Assembly (NCBI RefSeq): GCF_001552375.1
Contig: NZ_BCRB01000010.1
Location: 1-64,000 of the forward strand
DNA length: 64,000 nt
Direction of reading: 5' to 3'
DNA from: Cellulomonas iranensis NBRC 101100 = JCM 18110
Lineage (GTDB): Bacteria; Actinomycetota; Actinomycetes; Actinomycetales; Cellulomonadaceae
The notes beneath the pieces are model-generated. The model did not search any database and was not told the origin of the DNA. It was given only the letters and a program-made list of their open reading frames with translations. A program made the position numbers and the translations under genes. Every line of letters starts with the position of its first letter. The stretch's first letter is position 1. Positions 56,943-64,000 of the stretch are shown here, piece by piece.

Positions 56943-58121
56943 ATGCAGGGCGGACAGCAGGTCGCGGCGACGGCGACCCGGACGCGCGACGAGGTCGAGG
57001 ACCGTCGCGCGCTGCTGGGCGCCGCAGGCGTGGTGGCGCTCGGGTACGCGTTCGGCGCGGCCCTGCAGAGCTCGTGGATCTACTCCCAGGTGCTCCCCGA
57101 GTGGGGCGAGATCGAGCTGTGGCGGCGGTTGTCGGCGAACGGGGTCGCGGTCACGGGGCTCGTGGTCGCGCTCGTGCTGCTGCGGGTGAGCAGCACGCCC
57201 GGGATCGTGGGTGTCGCGCTGCGTGGGCTCGGCGCAGCAGTCGTCATGGGCGCGCTGCGCGTCGCGGCGCAGGTCGTGCTGGGCGTCTACCCGGCGTCCG
57301 ACACCGAGTCGCTCGAGGCCGAGGCGTTCGCCGGCACGCTGATCGCCACGATCTCGGCAGCGATCGGTGTGGCCGCGATGCTGCTGCAGCGGCGCTCGCG
57401 CGCCGCGACGCGTGCGGCCGAGCGCGAGGCGGTGAGCGTCGAGATGGCCGTGCGCGCGCTCGAGGACGAGGAGATCCGGGTGCGACGCGCGGTGGCCGAG
57501 GGGCTGCACGGCACGTTGCAGCAGCGCCTGGTCCTGGTGGACGCGCGGCTCGACGCGGTGCAGGCCGCGACCGAGGGCACGCTGCCGGCCGCGACGGCCG
57601 ACGTGCGCTGGGTGCGCTCGCAGCTCGCGGAGGCGCGCGACCTCGACGTCCGGCGCATGAGCCGGCTGCTCTACCCCGACCGGCTCGAGCTCGGGGTGGT
57701 GCCGGCCGTGCGGGCGCTGCTCGGGCGCCTGCCCGCGACGATCGCGACCAACCTGCAGGTCGGCGAGGGTCTGCGGCACGTCGACGACCCGACCCGCGGC
57801 GGGCTGACGATCCCCGAGCGGCTGCTCGTGGTGCGGGTCGTCGAGGAGGCCGTGACGAACGCGCTCAAGCACGGCCCGCCGTCACGCGTGGACGTGCGGA
57901 TGGACGTCACGGACGGCGTGCTCGACGTCGTGGTCGTCAACGACGGCGGGTCGTTCGACGCGCCTGAGGAACCCGACCCGACGACGGGCACGGCGCGGCT
58001 CGCGCAGCGGCTGCGGATCGCGGGCGGCTCGCTGCACGTCGGGCCGGGCCCGGGGGGCGGCGCGGTGGTCGACGCGCGTCTGCCGCTGGGGGTCCTGGCG
58101 GGCGAGGACCGCACGGACTGA
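56943..58121 (+). CDS. Sensor histidine kinase (HisKA_3-like, NarL-partner type)
   Basis: 392 residues with four hydrophobic helices in the first ~150 (LLGAAGVVALGYAFGAALQS; NGVAVTGLVVALVLLRV; two more), a dimerisation/phosphoacceptor helix with probable His in AEGLHGTLQQRLVLVDARLD, and a HATPase_c domain (VVRVVEEAVTNALKHGPPS; VNDGGSFD). ATG chosen for GGGGTGA upstream; ~33 residues of upstream in-frame sequence overlap the response regulator and are rejected. Likely senses an envelope or membrane signal and controls the operon downstream. Confidence 0.88.
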   Translation: MQGGQQVAATATRTRDEVEDRRALLGAAGVVALGYAFGAALQSSWIYSQVLPEWGEIELWRRLSANGVAVTGLVVALVLLRVSSTPGIVGVALRGLGAAVVMGALRVAAQVVLGVYPASDTESLEAEAFAGTLIATISAAIGVAAMLLQRRSRAATRAAEREAVSVEMAVRALEDEEIRVRRAVAEGLHGTLQQRLVLVDARLDAVQAATEGTLPAATADVRWVRSQLAEARDLDVRRMSRLLYPDRLELGVVPAVRALLGRLPATIATNLQVGEGLRHVDDPTRGGLTIPERLLVVRVVEEAVTNALKHGPPSRVDVRMDVTDGVLDVVVVNDGGSFDAPEEPDPTTGTARLAQRLRIAGGSLHVGPGPGGGAVVDARLPLGVLAGEDRTD

Positions 58122-58200
58122 GCGGGTCGGGCCAGGCCGCAGGGCCGACCCTCGGACGGGTGCGCGACCGCGCCGACGAGTGACCTGCGCCACTCGTCCA

Positions 58201-58219
58201 GCCTAGGACGAAAGTCCCC
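58201..58219 (-). promoter_or_regulatory. DosR-like motif copy 1 (GGAC-N4-GTCC, CCTAGG)
   Basis: The minus strand reads GGGGACTTTCGTCCTAGGC. On the plus strand AGGACG-AA-AGTCCC matches the DosR/DevR box core GGGACT-WW-AGTCCC at 12 of 14 positions. A related sequence faces it at 58301-58319. Binding by the adjacent NarL-type regulator is inference. Confidence 0.5.
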
Positions 58220-58300
58220 CTGACCTGCGGGTACGCGTCTCAGAGAAGGCGTTTTCCGCCGGGTTCGCGGGTGAAGAACTCGGGCATCTCCGACGACCCC

Positions 58301-58319
58301 CGGGAGTTTTCACCTAGGC
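58301..58319 (+). promoter_or_regulatory. DosR-like motif copy 2
   Basis: CGGGAGTTTTCACCTAGGC matches copy 1 (opposite strand) at 14 of 19 positions, including the shared CCTAGGC end, 80 nt before the start of the alternate-signal protein gene and next to a probable promoter (GATAGT at 58348-58353). Confidence 0.45.
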
Positions 58320-58398
58320 CTCCGCCGGAGGGGTGAGCGCGCCGATCGATAGTGGAGAGGAACCCATCTGAACACCCGTCCAAGAAGAGGTCCTCCCC

Positions 58399-58893
58399 GT
58401 GTCCACGTCCTCGAAGCGCGCCAACCGTCGCAAGCTCCTCGCCGTCGGTCTCGGTGTGCTCGGCGTCGCCGGCCTGTCGCTCGCGTCCGCGTCGCAGCTC
58501 AACGTCAACGGCACGTCCGCGTCGGTCGCGCAGGCCGGCACGGCCGCCGTCACGACCGCGGTCTGCCAGTCCAGCACCGTCGCCGTCTCCTACGGCCTCG
58601 CCTCCGGCACCCCCGGCTCGCTCGGCACCGGTGCGCAGTTCGGCTTCGCGGCCGAGGCCGACGCGCTCACCCTCACGTCGTTCGACGCGGCCTGCGGCGG
58701 CAAGACCGTCAAGGTCGCGCTCGGCTCCGCGTCCGGCACCCAGATCGGTGCCACCTACAGCGGGACCGTGCCCGCGTCCGGCGGCGCCGTGACGCTCACG
58801 CTCAACGGCGGCACCCCCGCCTTCGGCTCGGCGCTGACGCCCGCGCAGATCAACAGCATCAGCAAGGTCGCCGTCACGGTGTACGGCGCCTGA
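58399..58893 (+). CDS. Alternate-signal (SipW-dependent, TasA/CalY-like) exported protein
   Basis: 164 residues. N-terminus SSKRANRRKLLAVGLGVLGV then an Ala/Ser stretch matches the alternate-type signal peptides of SipW substrates rather than a standard Sec signal. The mature ~125 residues are Gly/Ala/Thr/Val rich, beta-predicted, with two cysteines (VCQSSTVAVSY and DAACGGKTVKVALGS). Its stop is 2 nt before the signal peptidase start. A surface-fibre or matrix subunit is the best inference; sequence identity to TasA itself is not obvious. Confidence 0.75.
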   Translation: MSTSSKRANRRKLLAVGLGVLGVAGLSLASASQLNVNGTSASVAQAGTAAVTTAVCQSSTVAVSYGLASGTPGSLGTGAQFGFAAEADALTLTSFDAACGGKTVKVALGSASGTQIGATYSGTVPASGGAVTLTLNGGTPAFGSALTPAQINSISKVAVTVYGA

Positions 58894-58895
58894 CC

Positions 58896-59396
58896 GTGCC
58901 CCGCGTCCAGCTCGCAGCACCCGCCGGGACCCGGCGGGTGCTGCGAGCTGCGCGGACGGCGGCCGGCTGGGCCGTGCTCGGCGTCGTCGTGCTGCTGCTG
59001 TGGCCCACGAACCTCGGCGGCTGCACGTCGTTCACGCTCGTCTCCGGGCACTCGATGGAGCCCACCTACCGCACGGGCGACATCGTCGTCGCGCGGTGCG
59101 GCGTGCCCCAGGTCGGCGACGTCGTCATCTACCGGCCCGCCGCGCTGGACGGCGCGCGCATCATCCACCGCGTCATCGGCGGCGACCCCGACGGGTGGCG
59201 GCTGCAGGGCGACAACAACGACGCGGCGGACCCGTTCACCCCGACGCAGGACGAGGTCGTCGGCGTCGAGGTCCTGCACGTGCCGCGCCTCGGGCTCGCC
59301 GTCGGCTGGGCCGCGACCCCGGGCGTGTGGGCCAGCGTGCTCGTGCTCGCGCTCGCGCTCGTCGTGTGGCCGTCCGCACCGCGGGTGCGCACGTGA
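58896..59396 (+). CDS. sipW: Signal peptidase I, S26B (SipW/ER) type
   Basis: 166 residues with an N-terminal TM (AGWAVLGVVVLLLWP), catalytic Ser in SGHSMEPTYRTGDIVVARC, and His instead of Lys as general base in ARIIHRVIGG, then LQGDNNDAADPF and a C-terminal TM. The Ser/His arrangement defines the archaeal/ER/SipW class, which processes the alternate signal peptides encoded next door. A 21-bp inverted repeat covers codons ~5-19; an alternative in-frame GTG at 58938 lies in its right arm. Confidence 0.88.
   Translation: MPRVQLAAPAGTRRVLRAARTAAGWAVLGVVVLLLWPTNLGGCTSFTLVSGHSMEPTYRTGDIVVARCGVPQVGDVVIYRPAALDGARIIHRVIGGDPDGWRLQGDNNDAADPFTPTQDEVVGVEVLHVPRLGLAVGWAATPGVWASVLVLALALVVWPSAPRVRT
58908..58950 (+). 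terminator. 21-bp perfect inverted repeat (attenuator) at start of signal peptidase gene
   Basis: Arms 58908-58928 and 58930-58950 are perfectly complementary around a single A. It begins 15 nt after the stop of the exported-protein gene, where an attenuator would keep the substrate in excess over the peptidase. No T-run follows. Confidence 0.65.
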
Positions 59397-60208
59397 CCCG
59401 GCGCCGCGCCGTGCGCCGCATCGCCGTGACGCTGAGCGGCGCCGCCGTGCTCGCCGTCACGCTGGTCCTCCTCGCCGCGCAGGTCGCCTCCGCCGCCGGC
59501 CTGCCGCTCACCGGCGCCGGTGCGCGCGCGTGGGCCGCCACGGCGCAGCGCTGCCAGGAGGCGCCCGTCACCGTCACCGCCGCGTCCGGCACCGCCGTGC
59601 GCGTGACCGGTGTGCAGGCCGCGTGCGTCGGGCGACCCCTCGTCGTCACGCTGTACGACCCCGCGGTGACGTCGTCCGCCGCGCAGTCGCGCCGGTTCGC
59701 CGGCCAGGCGACCGCGGCCGCGACGACCACCGTCGCCGGGGGCGCCTTCACCCCGGCCGCCGCTCTCGTGCCCCGCGTGACGGTCGACGGCTGGCTCGTG
59801 CCGTCCACCTGGAGCGGTCCGCAGCCGTTCGTGCGGTGCACCGTGCCGGACGACCCCGCCGCGTCGTGCACGGCGACCCTCGTGAACCGCCAGCAGTGGG
59901 GCTACCCGACGCCGACCACGTGGCTCGCGAACGTCGTCGTGTCCTCGACCAGCCCCACGCCCGTCACGTGGCAGGTCGACGTCGACCTCTCCGACCCCGA
60001 GCTGCCGTTCCTCGCGCGGGCGCTCACCGACGGCACCGGCGGGCTCGTGCGGGTCGCGGCGAGCGCGTGCGGCGACGCGCCGCGCGTCGTGACCGTGCGC
60101 GGCACGACCGCGTGGGGGTCGTTCCACCAGGTGCAGGACGGGCGCACGTCGTCGATCCAGCTGCGCGGCGACCTCACCGGCTCCGGCGGCCTGCTCACCT
60201 GCCCCTGA
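59393..60208 (+). CDS. Secreted partner protein with CBM2-like C-terminal region
   Basis: 271 residues. Signal region VTRRRAVRRIAVTLSGAAVL and a long hydrophobic core to ~40; then a module resembling the 58.4-kb protein (RCQEAPVTVTAAS ... VQAACVGRPLVVTLYDP); then residues 159-270, bounded by cysteines (SCTATLVNRQQWG ... LLTCP), with Trp in QQWG, TTWLANVVV, VTWQVDVDL and TAWGSF. Cysteines at both ends and this Trp spacing resemble cellulose-binding CBM2, but similarity is remote. GTG overlaps the peptidase stop (GTGA). Confidence 0.75.
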   Translation: MTRRRAVRRIAVTLSGAAVLAVTLVLLAAQVASAAGLPLTGAGARAWAATAQRCQEAPVTVTAASGTAVRVTGVQAACVGRPLVVTLYDPAVTSSAAQSRRFAGQATAAATTTVAGGAFTPAAALVPRVTVDGWLVPSTWSGPQPFVRCTVPDDPAASCTATLVNRQQWGYPTPTTWLANVVVSSTSPTPVTWQVDVDLSDPELPFLARALTDGTGGLVRVAASACGDAPRVVTVRGTTAWGSFHQVQDGRTSSIQLRGDLTGSGGLLTCP

Positions 60209-60223
60209 CGGCGGGCCGGCGCG

Positions 60224-61093
60224 TCAGTCGACCGGCAGCGGGTCGGGCCGCTTCGCGACGCGCGCGTCGCCCGACGACCGCCGCCGCAGCCGCCGCGTGG
60301 CCCACGGGTAGGCGTGCTCGCGCAGCCAGTGCGCGTCGGCGCGCACGCGCTCGAGGCGCGGGACCGGCGGGAGCGGCGCGAGGGGGTCGTCCCAGTCGGG
60401 CCGGTCGGGCGGCAGGCCGAGCGCCACGAGCGCGGCCTGCGCGACGCGTGCGTGCCCGTCGGTCGTGAGGTGGATCCGGTCCTCGGCCCACATGCGCCAG
60501 TCCAGCAGGCTGCGCATGCCCCACAGGTCCAGCACGAAGGCGCCGTGCCGCCGCGCGATCGACCACACGTGCGCGCTGAACACGCCCGTGCGGCTCCGCG
60601 TCGTGCGCACCAGCGGGCTCTCGCGCGCGTCGAAGCCCGTCGACAGCAGGACGTCGGCACCGTCCGCGCGCAGCCGCGCGACCGCGCGCTCGAGGTCCGC
60701 CGCGACACGGTCGACGTCCACCGACGGGCGCAGGATGTCGTTGCCGCCCCCGACGAGGCTCACGAGGTCGGGCGCCATCGCCCGGGCGGCCGGCACCTGC
60801 TCGGTGAGGATCGGGCGCATGAGGCGACCGCGCACCGCGAGGTTCGCGTACTCCAGCGCCGGCAGGCCCGCGGCCGTGCGGCGCGCCGACAGGTGCGACG
60901 CGAGCTGGTCCGCCCAGCCGCGCAGGGGTGCGTCCTCGCCGTCGGGCGCGTCCCACAGGCCCTCGGTGAACGAGTCGCCGACCGCGACGTACCGCGACCA
61001 CCGCGGCGGGTCGCCCGCGGCGGCGGGGCCGCCGGGCGGGGCGTCGGCGGGTCGCGGAGCGGTCGGGCCCTCGGGGTCGCGCGCGGACGTCAT
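60224..61093 (-). CDS. SGNH/GDSL-family hydrolase
   Basis: 289 residues; catalytic Ser in VAVGDSFTEGL, Gly/Asn blocks NLAVRGRLM and GGGNDILRP, and Asp/His in DRIHLTTDGH. Cytosolic (no signal peptide), with a Pro/Ala-rich first ~30 residues. An esterase or lipase-type acyl hydrolase of unknown substrate. CATGAT ending 6 nt before the ATG could be a leaderless -10. Confidence 0.9.
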   Translation of the reverse strand: MTSARDPEGPTAPRPADAPPGGPAAAGDPPRWSRYVAVGDSFTEGLWDAPDGEDAPLRGWADQLASHLSARRTAAGLPALEYANLAVRGRLMRPILTEQVPAARAMAPDLVSLVGGGNDILRPSVDVDRVAADLERAVARLRADGADVLLSTGFDARESPLVRTTRSRTGVFSAHVWSIARRHGAFVLDLWGMRSLLDWRMWAEDRIHLTTDGHARVAQAALVALGLPPDRPDWDDPLAPLPPVPRLERVRADAHWLREHAYPWATRRLRRRSSGDARVAKRPDPLPVD

Positions 61094-61115
61094 GGCCCCA
61101 TCATGCGCCGTCGGG

Positions 61116-61790
61116 TCAGGGCAGGCGCCAGTCCACCGGTGCGGCGCCCTGCTCGCGCAGCAGCGCGTCGACGCGCGAGAACGGCCGCGACCCGAAGAAC
61201 CCGCGGCTCGCGGACAGCGGGCTCGGGTGCGGGCTCGCGACCACGGGGACGTCGCCCAGCGCCGGGCGCAGCGACTGCGCGTCGCGGCCCCACAGCACCG
61301 CGACGAGCGGCCCGCCGCGTTCCACGAGCGCCGCGATGGCGCGGTCGGTGACCTGCTCCCAGCCGCGGCCGCGGTGCGAGGCCGGCGCGCCCGGCCGCAC
61401 GGTGAGGACCCTGTTGAGCAGCATCACGCCCTGGTCCGCCCACGGCGACAGGTCGCCGCTCGTGGGGGCGGGGACCCCCAGGTCGTCGACGAGCTCGCGG
61501 AACACGTTCGCGAGCGAGCGCGGCAGCGGCCGCACGTCGGGCTGCACCGAGAACGATAGCCCCATGGGGTGCCCCGGCGTCGGGTACGGGTCCTGCCCGA
61601 CCACCAGGACGCGCACGTCCGCGAGCGGGCGCTGGAACGCGCGCAGGATCGCGTCGGACGCCGGCAGGTAGGCGTGGCCCGCGGCGACCTCCTCGCGCAG
61701 GAACTGGCCGGCCGCGCGCAGCGCGGGCTCGGCGGGGGCCAGGGCAGCGGCCCAGTCGGGCGCGACGAGCTGGTCGAGAGGCGCGGTCAC
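61116..61790 (-). CDS. ung: Uracil-DNA glycosylase
   Basis: Removes uracil from DNA. 224 residues: catalytic Asp in [28 protein letters not shown], and the minor-groove loop [19 protein letters not shown] 61790 follows TAGCGT (minus strand 61804-61799) by 8 nt. Confidence 0.96.
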   Translation of the reverse strand: MTAPLDQLVAPDWAAALAPAEPALRAAGQFLREEVAAGHAYLPASDAILRAFQRPLADVRVLVVGQDPYPTPGHPMGLSFSVQPDVRPLPRSLANVFRELVDDLGVPAPTSGDLSPWADQGVMLLNRVLTVRPGAPASHRGRGWEQVTDRAIAALVERGGPLVAVLWGRDAQSLRPALGDVPVVASPHPSPLSASRGFFGSRPFSRVDALLREQGAAPVDWRLP

Positions 61791-61798
61791 GAGCCCGC

Positions 61799-61804
61799 AC
61801 GCTA
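61799..61804 (-). promoter_or_regulatory. ung leaderless promoter -10 (TAGCGT)
   Basis: TAGCGT on the minus strand ends 8 nt before the ung GTG. Confidence 0.45.
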
Positions 61805-61864
61805 CCCGTGAGGGCTCCCGCACGGAGGCGGACGACGACGCGCCGACCGCCGCGCGCGGACGAA

Positions 61865-61893
61865 TGACACCGGTGTGGTTCCGCACGTACCAT
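61865..61893 (+). promoter_or_regulatory. Promoter of DUF3263 gene with palindrome
   Basis: TGACAC (61865-61870), 17-nt spacer, TACCAT (61888-61893). The palindrome ACACCGGTGT (61867-61876) overlaps the -35, a possible operator. Confidence 0.5.
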
Positions 61894-61937
61894 GACGCGG
61901 AGCAGCGCGACCCGCACTGCCGGCACGAGGAGGAACC

Positions 61938-62252
61938 ATGGACGCGAGCGCGGCGCCCGCCTCCCCGGGCGACGAGGTCCGCGACGACGCGCGCGGGGCC
62001 GACGGCCTCAGCGACCGCGACCGGCAGGTCCTCGAGTTCGAGCGCCAGTGGTGGAAGTACGCCGGCGCGAAGGAGCAGGCCGTGCGCGAGCTGTTCGACA
62101 TGTCCGCCACGCGCTACTACCAGCTCCTCAACGCGCTCATCGACGACCCGGCGGCCCTCGCGCACGACCCGATGCTCGTCAAGCGGCTGCGGCGCATGCG
62201 GTCCTCGCGGCAGCGCGCGCGCACCGCGCGCCGCCTCGGCGCCGAGGGCTGA
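61938..62252 (+). CDS. DUF3263 domain protein
   Basis: 104 residues; DUF3263 core [20 protein letters not shown] then [20 protein letters not shown], helix-rich and reminiscent of sigma-factor-like helix-turn-helix proteins. Basic Arg-rich tail. Good GAGGAGGAA ribosome binding site. Conserved in actinobacteria; possible DNA-binding role, unproven. Confidence 0.88.
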   Translation: MDASAAPASPGDEVRDDARGADGLSDRDRQVLEFERQWWKYAGAKEQAVRELFDMSATRYYQLLNALIDDPAALAHDPMLVKRLRRMRSSRQRARTARRLGAEG

Positions 62253-62338
62253 GCGGCAGGTGCCCCGTCCGTCCGGGTATGTCGCCCCGGCGGCGCGGCC
62301 GTGCGGCGGGCCTGGCCGGTGCGGCGGCCCCGAGACGT

Positions 62339-62344
62339 TAGCCT
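62339..62344 (+). promoter_or_regulatory. Leaderless promoter -10 (TAGCCT) of LytR_C gene
   Basis: TAGCCT ends 7 nt before GTG 62352. Confidence 0.5.
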
Positions 62345-62351
62345 TGCGGCC

Positions 62352-62975
62352 GTGAGCAAGGCCGACTACCCGTACCCCGAGGACGAGTTCGACGCGATCT
62401 CGCCCGACGCCCCGACGGGTGTGCACCGTGCCCCGCGCTCCACGTGGAGCAAGTGGTGGCCGTTCCTCGTCGTGCTCGTCGTCGTGCCCGCGCTCGCCTG
62501 GGGCGTCGTGACCTTCCTGTCGCGCACCGGCAACCTGCCTGGCGACGCGTCGCAGCCCCAGGGCGGCACCAGCGGCGAGGTCCAGGAGCCGCCCGCCGAC
62601 GACCCCGCGACCGACGGCGCCGAGGACCCCGCGACCGACGGGGCCGAGGAGCAGCCGACGCCCGCGCCCGAGGAGACCGTCGAGGCGCCGCAGCCCGTGC
62701 TGACCACGCCGGTGCGCGTGCTCAACGGTGCGCGGGTGGCCGGCCTGGCCGCCGAGGTCGCGGGACAGCTCGAGACCGCGGGCTTCACGGACGTGACGCC
62801 CGACAACGCCACCGGCTCGCTGCCCGCGCAGTCCACGGTGTTCATCGCCTCGGAGGACCTGCGGGCGACGGCCGACCTCGTCGCGAGCACCGTGAACGTG
62901 CCGACGATCGTCGTCGACGCCCAGCGCGCCGGCACCGGCGTCTCCGTCGTCCTCGTCACCGACCCGCGCGGCTGA
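62352..62975 (+). CDS. LytR C-terminal domain membrane protein
   Basis: 207 residues: cytosolic N-terminus, one TM ([19 protein letters not shown], ~35-55), an acidic Pro/Glu-rich linker with [17 protein letters not shown] repeats, and a LytR_C domain (~120-205; [20 protein letters not shown]). The linker repeat is a 21-nt tandem duplication. Partner of envelope enzymes in actinobacteria; exact role unknown. Neighbouring DUF3263 and cspA are often conserved beside it. Confidence 0.9.
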   Translation: MSKADYPYPEDEFDAISPDAPTGVHRAPRSTWSKWWPFLVVLVVVPALAWGVVTFLSRTGNLPGDASQPQGGTSGEVQEPPADDPATDGAEDPATDGAEEQPTPAPEETVEAPQPVLTTPVRVLNGARVAGLAAEVAGQLETAGFTDVTPDNATGSLPAQSTVFIASEDLRATADLVASTVNVPTIVVDAQRAGTGVSVVLVTDPRG

Positions 62976-63060
62976 CAGGCCCCGGCGGGCGCCCGCGCCG
63001 CCCCGGCACGTCACGTCACGTCACCTGAGCGGACCCTGGTCGCGCGTCCACGCCCCGCAC

Positions 63061-63066
63061 TAGGCT
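63061..63066 (+). promoter_or_regulatory. cspA promoter -10 (TAGGCT)
   Basis: TAGGCT would start transcription near 63073, leaving a ~50-nt leader with GAGGAG before cspA, in contrast to the leaderless genes. Confidence 0.45.
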
Positions 63067-63122
63067 CCGGGCACCGGGGCGACGGCGGATCTCCCCGGGC
63101 ACCGGACGTCGAGGAGCACGGC

Positions 63123-63326
63123 ATGGCCCAGGGCACGGTCAAGTGGTTCAACGCGGAGAAGGGGTTCGGCTTCATCACGCCCGAGGGCGGGGGCCAGGAC
63201 CTCTTCGTGCACTACAGCGCGATCCAGGTCGACGGCTACCGCACCCTCGAGGAGGGACAGGCGGTCGCCTTCGAGGTCGGGCAGGGCACCAAGGGCCCGC
63301 AGGCCGAGCAGGTGCGTCCCGTCTGA
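63123..63326 (+). CDS. cspA: Cold-shock domain protein
   Basis: 67-residue OB-fold RNA chaperone with RNP1 (KGFGFIT) and RNP2 (LFVHYSAI). ATG follows GAGGAG. The family unwinds mRNA; constitutive or cold expression cannot be judged here. Confidence 0.97.
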   Translation: MAQGTVKWFNAEKGFGFITPEGGGQDLFVHYSAIQVDGYRTLEEGQAVAFEVGQGTKGPQAEQVRPV

Positions 63327-63337
63327 CGGCGCGGACG

Positions 63338-63369
63338 GACGGCCCGGTCGCCCCGGCGGCCGGGCCGTC
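63338..63369. terminator. Terminator between cspA and glycosidase gene
   Basis: GACGGCCCGG (63338-63347) / CCGGGCCGTC (63360-63369), 12-nt loop, followed by GTCGT. Confidence 0.7.
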
Positions 63370-63395
63370 GTCGTGCCTCGGCCCGCGGACGTCCG

Positions 63396-64000
63396 TCACG
63401 ACCCGTCGAGCGCGTCGAGCGCGAGCAGCACGCACGCGGCGCTCCACGCCAACGGCGCGACCGCCGCGGGCGCACCGTCCGCGAGCAGCTTCTCCGGGAT
63501 CGACCCGGACGCCGTGCGGTGCGCGTCGATGACGTCGAGCCAGCGCGTCGCCGTCGCGACGTCGCCCTGCTCGGCGGCGACCCAGGCGTACAGCGAGGTC
63601 TGCGGCGTCCACGACACGCCGTCGCGGCGCCACGCGCCGCCCGGTGCCAGCCCGGCCGCGGGCCGCAGCATCGACGGCACCGACGCGCGCCACGCCACGG
63701 CGCCGTCCGCGGGCGGCTGCGCCCAGAACGGCGCGAGGACGAACGCGCTCGCGGCGTCGGGGACCGGGCGCGACGGGTAGCGCCCGTAGCCGCCCGGCCC
63801 GAACGCGGCGACGACCGCGTCCCGCGCCCGTGCCGCGCCGGCGCGGGCCCGCGCGGCGTCGTCGGGGCGGTCGGCCGCCGACAGCACCGCCGCCGCCTGC
63901 TCGAGGCCGGCCACGAGCGGGGCCGCCGTGCCGAGCGTGACCTCGTGCTCGGCGACCTCCCAGTAGTCCGGCGACGCCGGCGGCAGGCCCTCGGCCACGA
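63396..64000 (-). CDS. C-terminal part of a six-hairpin (GH15-like) glycosidase, truncated by window edge
   Basis: About 201 residues of the 3' end of a minus-strand gene whose start lies beyond the window. Motifs typical of glucoamylase/trehalase-type (alpha/alpha)6 barrels: DYWE near the edge, TPQTSLYAWVAAEQGD, SGSIPEKLL and PLAWSAACVLLALDAL. Substrate uncertain; trehalose or an alpha-glucan are possible. Confidence 0.75.
   Translation of the reverse strand, partial: VAEGLPPASPDYWEVAEHEVTLGTAAPLVAGLEQAAAVLSAADRPDDAARARAGAARARDAVVAAFGPGGYGRYPSRPVPDAASAFVLAPFWAQPPADGAVAWRASVPSMLRPAAGLAPGGAWRRDGVSWTPQTSLYAWVAAEQGDVATATRWLDVIDAHRTASGSIPEKLLADGAPAAVAPLAWSAACVLLALDALDGS

Overview
The window is chromosomal DNA of a very GC-rich Gram-positive actinobacterium, most likely Cellulomonas or a close relative. 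Supporting signs are Lsr2, mycothiol glycosyltransferase MshA, CarD, DUF3180/DUF3263/DUF4032 proteins, GTG starts with GTGA/ATGA overlaps, and a wall-anchored GH10 xylanase beside a xylose operon. No insertion sequence, prophage or CRISPR array was seen. About 60 protein genes and one tRNA gene are supported. Nearly all long ORFs in other frames are GC-driven shadows.

Layout. 0.1-19.1 kb: an ancient actinobacterial cofactor block on the + strand (ftsH, folE, folP, a fused folB-folK, DUF3180, two PH-domain membrane proteins, a Rossmann/DUF2520 protein, panC, panD, nadB, nadC, lysS, a 55-residue membrane protein, lsr2). The order matches the M. tuberculosis ftsH-to-lsr2 block, but a 3.2-kb xylanase gene sits between nadB and nadC and no type III pantothenate kinase gene is present. 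19.2-24.8 kb: xylB and xylA (-) divergent from a ROK regulator, then a lactonase-family protein. 25.0-34.5 kb: mshA, gpmA, phoU (-), senX3-regX3 and pstSCAB, with PHO-box repeats. 34.5-37.3 kb: an LpqE-like lipoprotein (-), carD, ispD, ispF. 37.3-43.1 kb: a DMT permease with its LysR regulator, a small unknown protein, a sugar-lactone oxidase (-), a TetR regulator and a PLP-fold protein. 43.1-45.6 kb: cysS and an rRNA 2'-O-methyltransferase. 45.6-50.6 kb (-): DUF4032, an MsiK/UgpC-type sugar ABC ATPase, otsB, otsA. 50.7-54.1 kb: a membrane Ser/Thr kinase, a small membrane protein and a DsbA-like thiol oxidoreductase. 54.27-55.3 kb: tRNA-Thr(TGT) followed by a compositionally distinct stretch with a secreted six-cysteine protein. 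55.3-60.2 kb: endonuclease IV, a NarL-type regulator (-), a divergent histidine kinase, then a three-gene operon with an alternate-signal (SipW/TasA-like) exported protein, an S26B signal peptidase and a larger secreted partner. 60.2-64 kb: SGNH hydrolase (-), ung (-), DUF3263, LytR_C protein, cspA and the 3' part of a glycosidase (-).

Togetherness. Xylan use is represented by the anchored xylanase, XylA/XylB and ROK regulator, and possibly the MsiK-like ATPase. Phosphate sensing is complete (PhoU, SenX3-RegX3, Pst). Folate, pantothenate and NAD genes are translationally coupled in a long chain.

The least described part is the 56.2-60.2 kb module. A two-component pair flanks a promoter region carrying two facing copies of a CCTAGG-containing motif, one resembling a DosR box. 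The downstream secreted partner has a C-terminal half resembling a cellulose-binding CBM2 domain by cysteine and tryptophan spacing. I infer a regulated cell-surface fibre or adhesion system, possibly for plant polymers; this is untested. A second recurring feature is a TANNNT hexamer 6-8 nt before many start codons, indicating leaderless transcription.
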